Shown: piece by piece, positions 1 through 8,766 of the stretch
How positions within the stretch are numbered: the stretch's first letter is position 1
Layout: each line of letters opens with the position of its first letter
DNA from: Candidatus Saccharimonadota bacterium
GTDB lineage: Bacteria > Patescibacteriota > Saccharimonadia > Saccharimonadales > Saccharimonadaceae
Assembly (NCBI GenBank): GCA_017459705.1
Contig: JAFUCJ010000006.1
Coordinates: 164,809-228,808, forward strand
DNA length: 64,000 nucleotides
Direction of reading: 5' to 3'
Notes under the pieces: generated by a model
Databases searched by the model: none
Told to the model about the DNA's origin: nothing
What the model saw: the letters and a program-made list of their open reading frames with translations, nothing else
Made by a program: the position numbers and the translations under genes

Positions 1-2
1 AC

Positions 3-371
3 TTATGGCAGTCTCTACTACCAATCGCCGGAGGATTACTACTCGGACTGATGGGGTTCTCGGTCGAGAAGATTTGCGTAGGCGGTATCGCTTTCGGATT
101 GACGCTCGCGATCACCGCGCAATATTTTGGAACTAATATGCAGACGATGCTAATCGGTGGGGTCGTCGGCGTAATCTTGGCGGGGGTGTCCGTGTTTTTG
201 ATGAAACCGGCGATTATCGTCGCGACTTCGCTTGCTGGCTCGTATGCCGTAACAATGTCTATCCTGCATTGGGGCGTCGGGATAGATCCGACAACCTTTT
301 ATTTCCCAATGCTGTTTGGTGGCACAGGGTTAGGCTCGGTCGTGCAATTCTTAACCACGCGGCGTGAGTAG
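3..371 (+). CDS. C-terminal part of a small multi-pass membrane protein (5' end outside window)
   Basis: The frame is open to the left edge, so the start is missing; an internal ATG at 51 exists but the hydrophobic sequence continues upstream of it. The visible 122 residues are almost entirely hydrophobic and glycine-rich, with about four membrane segments separated by short loops, ending in a basic tail (TTRRE). The pattern resembles the DUF4203/TMEM198-like membrane domain, but that is only a resemblance. No catalytic motif is visible. The gene ends just before the rplJL promoter and is probably unrelated to it. Confidence 0.6.
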   Translation, partial: LWQSLLPIAGGLLLGLMGFSVEKICVGGIAFGLTLAITAQYFGTNMQTMLIGGVVGVILAGVSVFLMKPAIIVATSLAGSYAVTMSILHWGVGIDPTTFYFPMLFGGTGLGSVVQFLTTRRE

Positions 372-373
372 TG

Positions 374-402
374 TTGCTTTTTGTCATAAAGTATGCTATA
401 AT
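374..402 (+). promoter_or_regulatory. Sigma70-type promoter of rplJL
   Basis: TTGCTT at 374-379, a 17-nt spacer and TATAAT at 397-402, with TGC just before the -10 (extended -10). It precedes the L10 leader directly. Confidence 0.85.
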
Positions 403-407
403 GGAAT

Positions 408-500
408 TAGTTACCAAAGACAGTAGCCGCCGCCAGGCTTAATCTGCTACCGAGGAATTACTTGTAATTATTTGGTGACGAAGTTTAACAATTCGTCAAC
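408..500 (+). promoter_or_regulatory. Ribosomal protein L10 leader (autoregulatory mRNA structure)
   Basis: The segment contains the block GACAGTAGCC...CTGCTACCGAGG typical of the L10 leader that L10(L12)4 binds to repress rplJL translation. A second hairpin follows: TGACGAA at 476-482 pairs with TTCGTCA at 492-498 around a 9-nt loop. The leader lies between the promoter and the rplJ ribosome-binding site. The family assignment rests on this sequence and its position. The distal hairpin arm can also pair with the 3' end of the rplJL transcript (see findings). Confidence 0.8.
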
Positions 501-529
501 ATAATATTAAATAACCAAAGGAACTTTTT

Positions 530-1114
530 ATGGCAATTTCCAAAGATAAAAAGAATACATTGGTTGCTGATTTGACCTCGCTGCTTTCTGATTCCAAAAT
601 GGTCGTCTATGCAAAATACCAAGGCTTGACCGTAGCGGAACTAGAAGATTTGCGCAAAGCGGCACGCGAGGCCGGCGTTAAAATCAAAATCGTCAAGAAC
701 CGGTTAGTGAAAGTCGCGATGAAAGAAATCGCCGCTTATAAAGACACCGAGACTGACGGTCTCACCGGTCAACTGCTTTATGCACTTGGCACCGATGAGG
801 ATTTCGACGCCGCGAAAGTTTTGACAAAGTTCGCTAAGACTCACGACAAGATGGAACTCGTCGGCGGTTTCAACGCCGAGGGTGCAAGTCTTTCGACAGA
901 GGAAGTCAAGACGCTCGGCTCGCTCCCGACCAAGAACGAACTCATTGCTCAGGTGGTGGATACACTTCTATCTGGTATCAATGGTATCGTTTCTGGACTC
1001 GAAAACAAGCCGGAAACCGTCGAGGCGAAGCCAGCTGAGGCTGCTACCGAGCCTGCTGAGGCAAGCGAAGCCGCTGAACCGGCTACGGAAACAAAAGAAG
1101 AAGCAACCGCTTAA
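530..1114 (+). CDS. rplJ: 50S ribosomal protein L10
   Basis: L10 forms the base of the ribosomal stalk and anchors L7/L12 dimers on 23S rRNA. At 194 residues it is longer than the usual 165-175 because of an Ala/Glu/Pro-rich acidic tail (about residues 160-194). The globular part has the expected KDKK start and the VVYAKYQGLTVAELEDLRK region; the helix that binds L7/L12 should lie just before the tail. The start is preceded by AAAGGAAC. rplL follows after 27 nt, so the two are co-transcribed and should be controlled by the L10 leader upstream. The acidic tail is lineage-specific and of unknown role. Confidence 0.96.
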   Translation: MAISKDKKNTLVADLTSLLSDSKMVVYAKYQGLTVAELEDLRKAAREAGVKIKIVKNRLVKVAMKEIAAYKDTETDGLTGQLLYALGTDEDFDAAKVLTKFAKTHDKMELVGGFNAEGASLSTEEVKTLGSLPTKNELIAQVVDTLLSGINGIVSGLENKPETVEAKPAEAATEPAEASEAAEPATETKEEATA

Positions 1115-1141
1115 TTATAATCCTAAGAAAGGAACTACTAT

Positions 1142-1516
1142 ATGGCAACTGATATCAAGAAGTTGGCAGAAGAGTTGGTCAACATGACCGTACTCGAAGT
1201 CAATGAACTCAAAACCGTCCTGAAAGACGAATATGGCATCGAGCCTGTGGCAGCTGTGGCTGTTGCGGCCGGTGGTGATGCTGGCGCAGCTGGCGCGGAT
1301 GAAAAATCCGAATATGACGTCGTATTGAAAGATGCTGGCGCACAGAAGATTGCGGTCATCAAGGCCGTCAAGGAAGCTACTGGACTTGGTCTCGGCGAGG
1401 CTAAGGCTATCGTTGATGGTGCTCCTGCTACCGTCAAGGAAAAGGTCGCTAAGGCCGACGCAGAAGCGATGAAGAAAGCCCTCGAAGACGCTGGTGCTAC
1501 CGTCGAGTTAGCTTAA
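1142..1516 (+). CDS. rplL: 50S ribosomal protein L7/L12
   Basis: L7/L12 is the flexible stalk protein that recruits translational GTPases. At 124 residues it is of normal length. The N-terminal dimerisation helices (about 1-35) are followed by an Ala/Gly-rich hinge (about 36-55) and the C-terminal factor-binding domain with the conserved [20 protein letters not shown] segment. An AAAGGAAC ribosome-binding site sits upstream, as for rplJ. The gene is second in the rplJL operon and is followed by an intrinsic terminator. Confidence 0.97.
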   Translation: MATDIKKLAEELVNMTVLEVNELKTVLKDEYGIEPVAAVAVAAGGDAGAAGADEKSEYDVVLKDAGAQKIAVIKAVKEATGLGLGEAKAIVDGAPATVKEKVAKADAEAMKKALEDAGATVELA

Positions 1517-1552
1517 TTTTAGCTTAAAAAATCCAAGTTGACGAATTGTGAC

Positions 1553-1583
1553 AAAAATCCACTCTTTCAAAGGGTGGATTTTT
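1553..1583 (+). terminator. Intrinsic terminator of rplJL
   Basis: AAAAATCCAC at 1553-1562 pairs with GTGGATTTTT at 1574-1583 around a short loop, with the downstream arm forming the T-run. Confidence 0.85.
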
Positions 1584-1599
1584 ATGTATAATAATATAT

Positions 1600-2763
1600 A
1601 TGGAAGATTTCGATTATTTAGGTGATGGGCAGGTTTATCTGGACTCGGCATGCCAAAGTCTGAGACCGCGACCGGTGATTAATGCAATAAATAAGTATTA
1701 CACTGAGCATAATTCATGCGGCGAACGAGTTAAATACAAATGGGGGCGCGAAACCGATACACTGGTCGAAGCGACGCGCGAAAAAGTCCTAAAATATCTA
1801 AAACTGAAACCCCGTAAGTATACTGTATCTTTCACTTTGAACACCACTTACGGAATCAACTTGATTTTGTCGCAGATAGATGCGTCGAAGTTCACGAAGG
1901 TAATGACGAGCGAAATCGAGCACAATTCGCCGTTTCTTGGCACTCTGGGGTTTGCTGAGCGGACTGGTTTGCCACGCGAAGTGATGACACGAAATGAAGA
2001 TGGCTCAATTGACACTGATGCCTATGATTTTTCCGGTGCGATTGTCGTAATAAACTGCGCATCGAACTTTGACGGACGCAAACTCAGCAATATCGAGGAG
2101 ATCCTGAAAGCCGTACATAGAGCTGGCGGGATTTTGATTATTGACGCGGCGCAGGCTATGGCCCACTCGGTCGAGGTACTATGTGGTGTGGAGGTGGATG
2201 CGATTTGTTTTTCCGCGCATAAGTTATACGCTCCGTCGCTTGGCGTGATCGTCTGGCGCGACGACCTACTCGACAAATTACAGCCATGGTGGCTCGGTGG
2301 CGGCATGGTAGATGATGTGGACCGCGACTCGTTTGTGCTGTCAGCAGAGAATAAGGAGCATCGCTACTCGCGGTTCGAGTCGGGACTGATGGCATGGGGA
2401 GAAATTGTCGGACTCGGCGCGGCACTTGATTGGCTAGATGGCCTCAGTAAAAAAGATTGGCAGAACTTGACCGATAATTATACAGAATTGTATAATTTCT
2501 TGTCGGAATCGCCCCGCGTGCATCTCGTGAATCACGAGGCAAACCCAACTATGTCGTTCTACATAGAAGGGTTGGATTCGCATTTGCTCGGTGAGGCTCT
2601 GTCGCGTGAGGATATTATGGCGCGAACGGGATACTTCTGCGTGCATTACTATCTCGATCACGTACTCGGATGTCCGCCACTAATGAGATTTTCTCTGGGG
2701 TTACACAATCGCCCAGACGATATCGAAAAAGTGAAAAAGGCTCTTTCCAAAATATTAAACTAA
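1600..2763 (+). CDS. SufS-like cysteine desulfurase (class V aminotransferase fold)
   Basis: A 387-residue PLP enzyme of fold type I. The PLP lysine is K208 in SAHKLYAP, preceded by IIDAAQAMAH, where the aspartate contacts the pyridine nitrogen. C347 in ARTGYFCVHY aligns with the catalytic cysteine of SufS-type desulfurases (RTGHHC), supporting release of sulfur from cysteine as a persulfide rather than an epimerase or kynureninase role. No sufBCDU partner lies nearby; the next gene encodes a thiol-disulfide-type membrane protein, so sulfur or redox chemistry could link them. TATAAT at 1587-1592 lies 7 nt before the ATG and no Shine-Dalgarno is present, suggesting a leaderless mRNA. A second desulfurase (nifS-like) is at 35805-37055. 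Confidence 0.82.
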   Translation: MEDFDYLGDGQVYLDSACQSLRPRPVINAINKYYTEHNSCGERVKYKWGRETDTLVEATREKVLKYLKLKPRKYTVSFTLNTTYGINLILSQIDASKFTKVMTSEIEHNSPFLGTLGFAERTGLPREVMTRNEDGSIDTDAYDFSGAIVVINCASNFDGRKLSNIEEILKAVHRAGGILIIDAAQAMAHSVEVLCGVEVDAICFSAHKLYAPSLGVIVWRDDLLDKLQPWWLGGGMVDDVDRDSFVLSAENKEHRYSRFESGLMAWGEIVGLGAALDWLDGLSKKDWQNLTDNYTELYNFLSESPRVHLVNHEANPTMSFYIEGLDSHLLGEALSREDIMARTGYFCVHYYLDHVLGCPPLMRFSLGLHNRPDDIEKVKKALSKILN

Positions 2764-2781
2764 TGGTAAAATACTAGTATT

Positions 2782-3834
2782 ATGGTGTGTATTGCTGCGT
2801 TTATCATACTTGCTCTGATTGGCGTTTTTGTAGCCATTATCTCGATTTTCAAACCGACCGTAGGCAAAGCCTACTGGAAAATGTTCAAGAAGGCGTGGGG
2901 ATGCCTATGGAAAAAGGTGCGTTTACAAAAGTGCGAGACTGGCTTCAAGGAAGATGTGAAAAACACGATACTATCTCGCGTAATCGTCAAGCATCCGAAA
3001 TGGGTGAAGCCGTTGTCGGTAATTATTGAGATAATATCCGTAGTAATCGTGATTGTAGCGGTATGGGCTATCTTGACTGCGGTGAAGTCGCTACTGGCCT
3101 TGTGGGCGCTTGGCTCATGTAATGTGAGCAAACCCGAAGCGTGCGGGATGGGGGCGGAAGTATGTTCTATCAATGCTTCCGAGCCGCAGAATCCCATCGA
3201 AGCGACGGGGCGATGGTTTGAGGAGTGGGGTGAGATTTTCGAGGCAATACCAGATAAGTTTCGCACATACAATGCCGCAGACTATGATTTTAACTATGTG
3301 TCGGTGAACCCCGGCGTAAGCGCAGACAAGCCAGTTGCAGTTGACATATTCGATCCGGGATGCTCGATTTGCATGGTTTCATACCGGAATCAAAAGGAAG
3401 CTGGGTTCTTTGACTCGTATGACGTGCATCTAGTGCCGTTTGCAATACAAGACGCGGATGGAAATTACAAATTCGCCAATTCAGAAATCATCGTGCGATA
3501 TATGTTTGCGGTTGAGCAGTTGAGGTCTGGCATGGCAGTTAAAATACTAGACCGTATCTTCACCGGGCGCAACCACGATGGGATTTCTTACCAAAATATG
3601 TTCAACGACTCATATACGCACGATGAGGCAGTAGCAAAATTGGAGTCTTGGATTGTGGCGGACGGGTTCGACGAAAAAAGTCTGGCGGAGCTACGCACGA
3701 TTGTTTCTTATCCGGAAATTACTGACAAGATGAATGAAAATCGCAATATCGTAGAAAATGAGCTGCACGTCAAGGGTATCCCGACTACTATATACGACGG
3801 GATACGGCATACAGGGCTATGGTCCGCCGAATAA
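2782..3834 (+). CDS. Membrane-anchored thioredoxin-fold protein with CSIC motif
   Basis: A 350-residue protein with an N-terminal membrane helix (about 2-24), a second long hydrophobic stretch (about 78-108) and an extracytoplasmic domain. The domain has VDIFDPGCSICMVS (C194 and C197, a CxxC active site) and a late KGIPTTIYDG matching the cis-proline loop of thioredoxin-fold proteins, so it probably makes, breaks or isomerises disulfides outside the membrane. Further cysteines in the linker (GSCNVSKPEACGMGAEVC) are unusual and might be substrates or structural. The gene follows the SufS-like gene by 18 nt but has its own TAAAAT at 2767-2772, 9 nt before the ATG. The exact family was not recognised. 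Confidence 0.6.
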   Translation: MVCIAAFIILALIGVFVAIISIFKPTVGKAYWKMFKKAWGCLWKKVRLQKCETGFKEDVKNTILSRVIVKHPKWVKPLSVIIEIISVVIVIVAVWAILTAVKSLLALWALGSCNVSKPEACGMGAEVCSINASEPQNPIEATGRWFEEWGEIFEAIPDKFRTYNAADYDFNYVSVNPGVSADKPVAVDIFDPGCSICMVSYRNQKEAGFFDSYDVHLVPFAIQDADGNYKFANSEIIVRYMFAVEQLRSGMAVKILDRIFTGRNHDGISYQNMFNDSYTHDEAVAKLESWIVADGFDEKSLAELRTIVSYPEITDKMNENRNIVENELHVKGIPTTIYDGIRHTGLWSAE

Positions 3835-3904
3835 AAAAGTATTTTTTACAACATTCTGAGCACTACCGAAGTTAAATTGGTGGAAAACTTCTCGCGGAAA
3901 ATCA

Positions 3905-3933
3905 TTGACATTTGAAGTGCGAAGGTATATTAT
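3905..3933 (+). promoter_or_regulatory. Promoter upstream of the 3969 gene and dnaX
   Basis: TTGACA at 3905-3910 with TATTAT at 3928-3933 (17-nt spacer); further TA-rich sequence follows. The spacer TTTGAAGTGCGAAG recurs exactly in the promoter at 27652. Confidence 0.6.
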
Positions 3934-3968
3934 ATATAATATATACTACATAGACAGGACGCGAGGTG

Positions 3969-4487
3969 ATGTCTGAAATACCAGATAAACAAATAAAACG
4001 ACTTAGGGGTCTTATTACTGATGCCGAAACGAGCCTGGCGGCTGCGAAGGAGCTTCTGGTGTCTATTTTGGGCGACGGTGAGACTATTACGGCACCGCGC
4101 GAGACGATTACATCCGGTCCGGATGGCAAGATTATCGAGGGGATTTTTGATGGACAAATCATGATAGGGCCAGATGGCAAGAATTATCCTGTGCCAGCGA
4201 ATTACGCCTCGAAGTCGAAGTTAGTCGAAGGCGACATCATGAAGCTCACCATCACTGATGATGGTAAGTTTATGTACAAGCAGATCGGTCCGGTCGAGCG
4301 CAAGACTGTGATTGGCACTTTGACCCATCATGACGACAAATACTTCGTCGAAGTTGCTGGTCGTGAGTATCAGATTCTTTATGCTTCGGTAACTTATTTT
4401 AGGTTGCACGAGGGCTCTCAGGTATCGGTGACGATTCCGGCAAATAACGACGAGGCGACTTGGGCGGCAGTCGAGGCTTCGCTATAA
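3969..4487 (+). CDS. Conserved small protein: N-terminal helix plus beta-rich domain, precedes dnaX
   Basis: The 172-residue product starts with a charged helix (about 1-35, probably coiled coil), followed by a beta-rich domain containing MIGPDGKNYPVPANYASKSK and VEGDIMKLTI. The latter resembles a short OB- or TRAM-like strand pattern. Similar proteins are, from memory, widespread in candidate-phyla-radiation genomes without a known role. A GTG three bases upstream (3966) could also be the start; the ATG at 3969 was chosen because the purine-rich GCGAGG sits close by. It ends 6 nt before dnaX, hinting at a replication or nucleic-acid link. Confidence 0.6.
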   Translation: MSEIPDKQIKRLRGLITDAETSLAAAKELLVSILGDGETITAPRETITSGPDGKIIEGIFDGQIMIGPDGKNYPVPANYASKSKLVEGDIMKLTITDDGKFMYKQIGPVERKTVIGTLTHHDDKYFVEVAGREYQILYASVTYFRLHEGSQVSVTIPANNDEATWAAVEASL

Positions 4488-4493
4488 TCTTTT

Positions 4494-5960
4494 ATGAGGA
4501 GTCTGTATAGAAAATACCGTCCATTAAGGTTGGGGGATGTCGTAGGTCAGGAGCAAGTGACAGAGACGCTCAGTAATGCGTTGAAGGCAGGGAAAGTAGG
4601 ACATGCCTATCTTTTTGTTGGGCCGAGAGGATGCGGCAAGACGAGCGTGGCGAGGATTCTGGCGCACGAAGTGAATGGTTTCAAGTACGAGCTAGAAGAT
4701 GACTATGTGGATATTATTGAGATTGATGGGGCTAGCAATCGTGGCATCGACAATATCCGTGAACTACGCGAGAAAGTCGCTATCGCCCCGACGATGGGAA
4801 AGTACAAAATATATATCATCGATGAAGTGCATATGCTGACGAAAGAGGCGTTTAATGCGTTGCTCAAAACTCTGGAAGAACCGCCCGAGCATGTGATTTT
4901 TATCATGGCGACGACCGACGCGTACAAGGTGCCGGTGACGATAACTTCGAGGGCACAGACGTACACTTTCAAACTGGCTGACGAATCGGTGATGTTCTCC
5001 CACTTAAAAAACATTTGCGAAAAGGAAAGCATCAAAATCGACGACGATGCGCTTCGGATCGTAGTCCGACTGGGAGGCGGATCGTTTCGTGATTCGATAA
5101 GTCTGCTCGACCAAATTTCGACACTTTCTGATGGTGAGATTACGAAAGCTCAGGTGATCTCCGCGATGGGACTTCCTGAGGACGAGAGAATCGCCGCACT
5201 AATTGACGCATATGTAGGTGGTGATTTTGCCGCAGTTAGCGCCAATCTCAAAGAATTGTTTAATGCAGGAATCAAGCCAGAGACCCTAACCGAGGAGCTA
5301 ATTAGCTCAATCATCCATGCTCCCAGACCAGAACTGATGCCGCTGCTTTCAAAGTTGCCAGAAGTGAAAGCGCCGTATGCGGAAGCAAAGCTACTCGTGG
5401 CGCTGTCTACGGCCGGCAATTGCTCTTTTTCCTCAGCGGACTCGGCTCCTGGAAATGTCATACGCAGGACCGCAGGGGGAACCGCCCTGCGGGCGAACCC
5501 CTCTGGGTCGTCTGGAATATACATTTCCAGCTCGCCGAATCAGGAGATACCTCGAAAAAAGAGCAATCTACCGGCTATGGATAGCGCCACGCTTCCAGCT
5601 GCCGGCGGCGCCACATTGTCTACGGACGTTGTCCCGGCACCAGTAGGGGGTGACTTCTCTTGGGATGGGTTCGTGGAGAGAGTGGGGGCGGCGGATGCGG
5701 GGATTGCGACGCAGCTTATGCATACTTCACATGACATGCGTGATGGTGCGCTGAATATTTATCCCGAGAAGAGTTTTGTGCAAAAATCTTTGTCACGCGA
5801 CAAGAACAAGGCGATTTTGATTGAAAATGCCTGTGGCCTCAAAGTCGTAGTGCATGAAGTAGGCACTAGTCCAAATGCCAAAAAAGATGAACTCATTTCC
5901 AAAATGTCTGATATAATGGGAGGTGAGGTAACAAATGATGGAGGAGACGACCCGTTCTAA
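4494..5960 (+). CDS. dnaX: DNA polymerase III subunit gamma/tau, zinc module missing, palindromic insert
   Basis: This is the clamp-loader ATPase. Walker A is GPRGCGKTS (about 43-51), Walker B IYIIDEVHML, and the sensor region HVIFIMATTDAYKVPVTITS is intact. Bacterial DnaX normally carries a four-cysteine zinc module between the first helix and the EIDGASN segment; here VNGFKYELEDDYVDIIEIDGA runs straight through with no cysteine, so the module is deleted. Residues about 319-346 are encoded by an 82-nt palindromic element (5449-5530). The C-terminal region (about 385-488) resembles a short tau/gamma tail. TATAAT at 4483-4488 is 5 nt before the ATG. The end overlaps dnaB by 26 nt. Confidence 0.92.
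   Translation: MRSLYRKYRPLRLGDVVGQEQVTETLSNALKAGKVGHAYLFVGPRGCGKTSVARILAHEVNGFKYELEDDYVDIIEIDGASNRGIDNIRELREKVAIAPTMGKYKIYIIDEVHMLTKEAFNALLKTLEEPPEHVIFIMATTDAYKVPVTITSRAQTYTFKLADESVMFSHLKNICEKESIKIDDDALRIVVRLGGGSFRDSISLLDQISTLSDGEITKAQVISAMGLPEDERIAALIDAYVGGDFAAVSANLKELFNAGIKPETLTEELISSIIHAPRPELMPLLSKLPEVKAPYAEAKLLVALSTAGNCSFSSADSAPGNVIRRTAGGTALRANPSGSSGIYISSSPNQEIPRKKSNLPAMDSATLPAAGGATLSTDVVPAPVGGDFSWDGFVERVGAADAGIATQLMHTSHDMRDGALNIYPEKSFVQKSLSRDKNKAILIENACGLKVVVHEVGTSPNAKKDELISKMSDIMGGEVTNDGGDDPF
5449..5530. repeat. Palindromic element inside dnaX (family 3)
   Basis: Outer arms CTGGAAATGT (from 5449) and ACATTTCCAG (to 5530) are exact inverted repeats. A nested inner hairpin uses GCAGGG and GCCCTGC near 5472-5490. 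The element is translated in frame and lies between the conserved ATPase/lid part and the C-terminal tail of DnaX. Confidence 0.65.
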
Positions 5961-7302
5961 AAATGGCGGCAGAGTGCCGCCGCAGGATATCATGGCCGAG
6001 AAATCCTTACTAGGTGCAGTGATGATTTCGGGAAATGCAATTACGGATGTACTGAGTATCGTGAGGCCGAATGATTTTTATGATGATAAACATCAAATTA
6101 TTTACGAAGCGATGCTCAATCTCTACGATCAGCACAAGCCGATTGATTTGCTGACGCTGACCTCAGAGCTAAAAACGACTAAGAAGTTAAAGGACGTGGG
6201 CGGGGCAGCGTACCTCACCGAATTGTCGAACTTCGTGCCAGCAGCCTCGCACGCCAAGGCGTACGCGGAAATTATCGAAAAGGCGTCAACGAGGCGACGA
6301 TTGATCGAAGCCGGCACAGAAATAGCCAACAAAGCGTACGAGGATGACGCGAACGTAGGGGAATTGGTCGGAGCAGCAGAGAAGAAACTATTTGAAGTGT
6401 CCGACAAGGTAGTAAAGAGCGATTATGTGGCAATGGACGAATTGCTCGCGGACGCTTTTGACCGCATCGAGGAATTACACAAGAACAAAGGGGCGCTGAG
6501 AGGCCTCAAAACTGGTTTCCGTGACCTCGACAAGAAGACGGCAGGATTCCAACAGGGCGACCTTATCATTATCGGCGCGCGTCCGGCCATGGGTAAAACG
6601 ACTTTTGCCCAAAATCTAGCATATAATATTGCGAGCATCAACAAGCGGGGCGTGTTGTTCTTTTCGATGGAGATGGCGGCCAACGAAATCGTAGACCGGA
6701 TGATTTCGGACGTTTCTGGTGTGGATAACTGGAAAATGCGCACTGGCAACCTTACCGACGAGGAGTTTTCGCGAATCAATGACGCTCTCGGCGAGATGGA
6801 TGAATTACCAATCTATATCGACGACACTAGCTCGATGACGATTATGGACGTCCGCAATAAGGCGCGACGGGCGGCACACGACCACGATATTGGGATAGTG
6901 ATCGTAGACTATCTCACTTTGATTCAGGGCTCGTCGAGATACGCAGGGAATCGCGTGCAGGAAGTGACTGAGATTTCGCGTGGTCTCAAAATCCTCGCGA
7001 GGGAACTCAAAATACCAGTCATCGCGCTTGCGCAGCTTTCGCGTAACGTGACCGGACGTGACGACCCGAGGCCGGTGCTGTCCGACCTTCGTGAATCCGG
7101 CTCCATTGAGCAGGATGCCGACCTCGTAATGTTCCTGCACCGCCCGGATTACTATCGGCAAAATGACGACAACTACGAGGAAACACATATTACCGAGCTA
7201 TTAGTCCAGAAACATCGTCACGGCGCGGTCGGCAAGATTGAGCTGTACTTCCATCCGGAATTACTGCGTTTCATGTCGCTTGATAAGACTTACGAAGAAT
7301 AG
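5935..7302 (+). CDS. dnaB: Replicative DNA helicase DnaB
   Basis: Hexameric 5'-3' helicase at the fork. The 455-residue protein has the N-terminal DnaB domain (about 15-115, DIMAEKSLLGAVMIS), a linker, and the RecA-like domain with Walker A GARPAMGKTT (about 213-222), Walker B IVIVDYLTLI and the motif ending in EQDADLVMFLHRP. The ATG at 5935 was chosen because GAGG at 5925-5928 precedes it; ATG 5938 is an alternative. It overlaps the end of dnaX and has a TATAAT around 5911, so it can be expressed both with dnaX and alone. No intein or insertion is visible. Confidence 0.96.
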   Translation: MMEETTRSKNGGRVPPQDIMAEKSLLGAVMISGNAITDVLSIVRPNDFYDDKHQIIYEAMLNLYDQHKPIDLLTLTSELKTTKKLKDVGGAAYLTELSNFVPAASHAKAYAEIIEKASTRRRLIEAGTEIANKAYEDDANVGELVGAAEKKLFEVSDKVVKSDYVAMDELLADAFDRIEELHKNKGALRGLKTGFRDLDKKTAGFQQGDLIIIGARPAMGKTTFAQNLAYNIASINKRGVLFFSMEMAANEIVDRMISDVSGVDNWKMRTGNLTDEEFSRINDALGEMDELPIYIDDTSSMTIMDVRNKARRAAHDHDIGIVIVDYLTLIQGSSRYAGNRVQEVTEISRGLKILARELKIPVIALAQLSRNVTGRDDPRPVLSDLRESGSIEQDADLVMFLHRPDYYRQNDDNYEETHITELLVQKHRHGAVGKIELYFHPELLRFMSLDKTYEE

Positions 7303-7314
7303 TATAATAGTATT

Positions 7315-8757
7315 GTGAAAAAGAAGATTGTCGTTTCTAAACTCTTTTTATATAGACACAGGTTCGTGATTGGTTATGTGATACTCGCACTTGCTTTCGT
7401 AGGTTTACTATTTGGACTGCCGGTGATTGCACAATATGGCCTATCAGAATCAGAGATGCAATCGGCAGTTAACTCATATGCGTTAGGGTTTGACTCGCCG
7501 ATGAATGGCGACTTGGTGGATTTGCCGTATAGGCTATTACAAAAGTTATCTATCATGATTTTTGGTTTGACACCATATGCCATTAAACTACCCAGTATAC
7601 TAGTCGGTTTGGCTCTGGGTTTTCTACTAATACTTCTACTCAACCGATGGTTCAAGAATAATGTATCGCTACTTGCGTCATTTCTAATTATTCTATCAAC
7701 ACCGTTCTTGTTCTTGGCTGGCTCAGGGACGCCGCTCATCATGATAGTATTTTGGCCTACACTACTACTGTGGCTCGGCTCAAAAATACAAGGCGAGAAG
7801 AAGCCCAAGCCGCTTTATTCGCTGCTTTTCGCCGTCGTACTTCTACTTGCGATATATACGCCATATATGCCTTATTTTGCGATTTTCTGTGTGCTATTTG
7901 TATTCTTGCAGCCGCATCTCAGATTTATCGTAAAAAGTTTACCGCGCGGGCCGCTGATCGCCATAATCGTACTGACGCTCGGCGGTGTATTTGCGTTGAT
8001 TTTTAACATGGTCAACCATCCGGAAACAATCATGGAATTATTGTTTTCTGAGGGGATGGAGATTTCACAGTTTATTCCAAATATCGGCAAGGGGCTGGCA
8101 CCGGTATTCTCGTGGCTATCGACACCCGAGAGTGTGTTTTTATCCCCGCTGATGAGCCTACCAATACTGGCGCTCGCTTTGATTGGCCTATTTAGCACGA
8201 CCAAGGGCTTTTTCGCCTCGCGCAACTCCATCGCTACACTACTACTAATCTTTACCGTCGTGATTACCGGATTTAACCCGGCGGCAGTAGTGTTCTTTAT
8301 CCTGCCGACGGCGATATTAGTAGCGCATGGACTCAAATACCTACTCGAAAAATGGTACGGTCTATTCCCAGAGAATCCGTACGCTCGGGTAGCGGCGATT
8401 TTACCGTTATCGATACTATTTGCTATGATTATCATCCCTAGTCTGCTCCAATATGTTTATGGGTATCGCTACAATCCTGCCGTCGCGAGGGAGTTCCGCT
8501 ATGATTTAGCGATCGTGCGCGATAATTTAACCGACCAAACTCTGGTAGCGGGGGAGGATTATGATTTCTATAAGATTCTGGAACATTCTACCGATATCAA
8601 GGTCGTAGCCGACGTGTCGGATGCGGAAGCGTCCAGGGAAACCGCTCTCCTATTCCACACGAGCGACGATGACAAATATGTCTTAAAACGTATTATTACC
8701 TCACCAATGAAAGAAAAATCTGATATAATATATTTATATACTGCAAAAACAGAATAA
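7315..8757 (+). CDS. Multi-pass membrane protein, GT-C glycosyltransferase-like
   Basis: 480 residues with about ten to eleven membrane helices and a C-terminal soluble tail (about 395-480). The first long outer loop (about 40-70, SESEMQSAVNSYALG) sits where PMT/ArnT-type GT-C enzymes carry their catalytic acidic residues, and the helix distribution fits that fold. The usual DD or DE pair is not obvious, so activity is uncertain. If it is a GT-C enzyme, it would move a sugar from a polyprenyl carrier onto protein or a glycan outside the membrane. It starts with GTG 6 nt after TATAAT (7303-7308), leaderless in appearance. Confidence 0.5.
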   Translation: MKKKIVVSKLFLYRHRFVIGYVILALAFVGLLFGLPVIAQYGLSESEMQSAVNSYALGFDSPMNGDLVDLPYRLLQKLSIMIFGLTPYAIKLPSILVGLALGFLLILLLNRWFKNNVSLLASFLIILSTPFLFLAGSGTPLIMIVFWPTLLLWLGSKIQGEKKPKPLYSLLFAVVLLLAIYTPYMPYFAIFCVLFVFLQPHLRFIVKSLPRGPLIAIIVLTLGGVFALIFNMVNHPETIMELLFSEGMEISQFIPNIGKGLAPVFSWLSTPESVFLSPLMSLPILALALIGLFSTTKGFFASRNSIATLLLIFTVVITGFNPAAVVFFILPTAILVAHGLKYLLEKWYGLFPENPYARVAAILPLSILFAMIIIPSLLQYVYGYRYNPAVAREFRYDLAIVRDNLTDQTLVAGEDYDFYKILEHSTDIKVVADVSDAEASRETALLFHTSDDDKYVLKRIITSPMKEKSDIIYLYTAKTE

Positions 8758-8766
8758 AGGAGTTTT

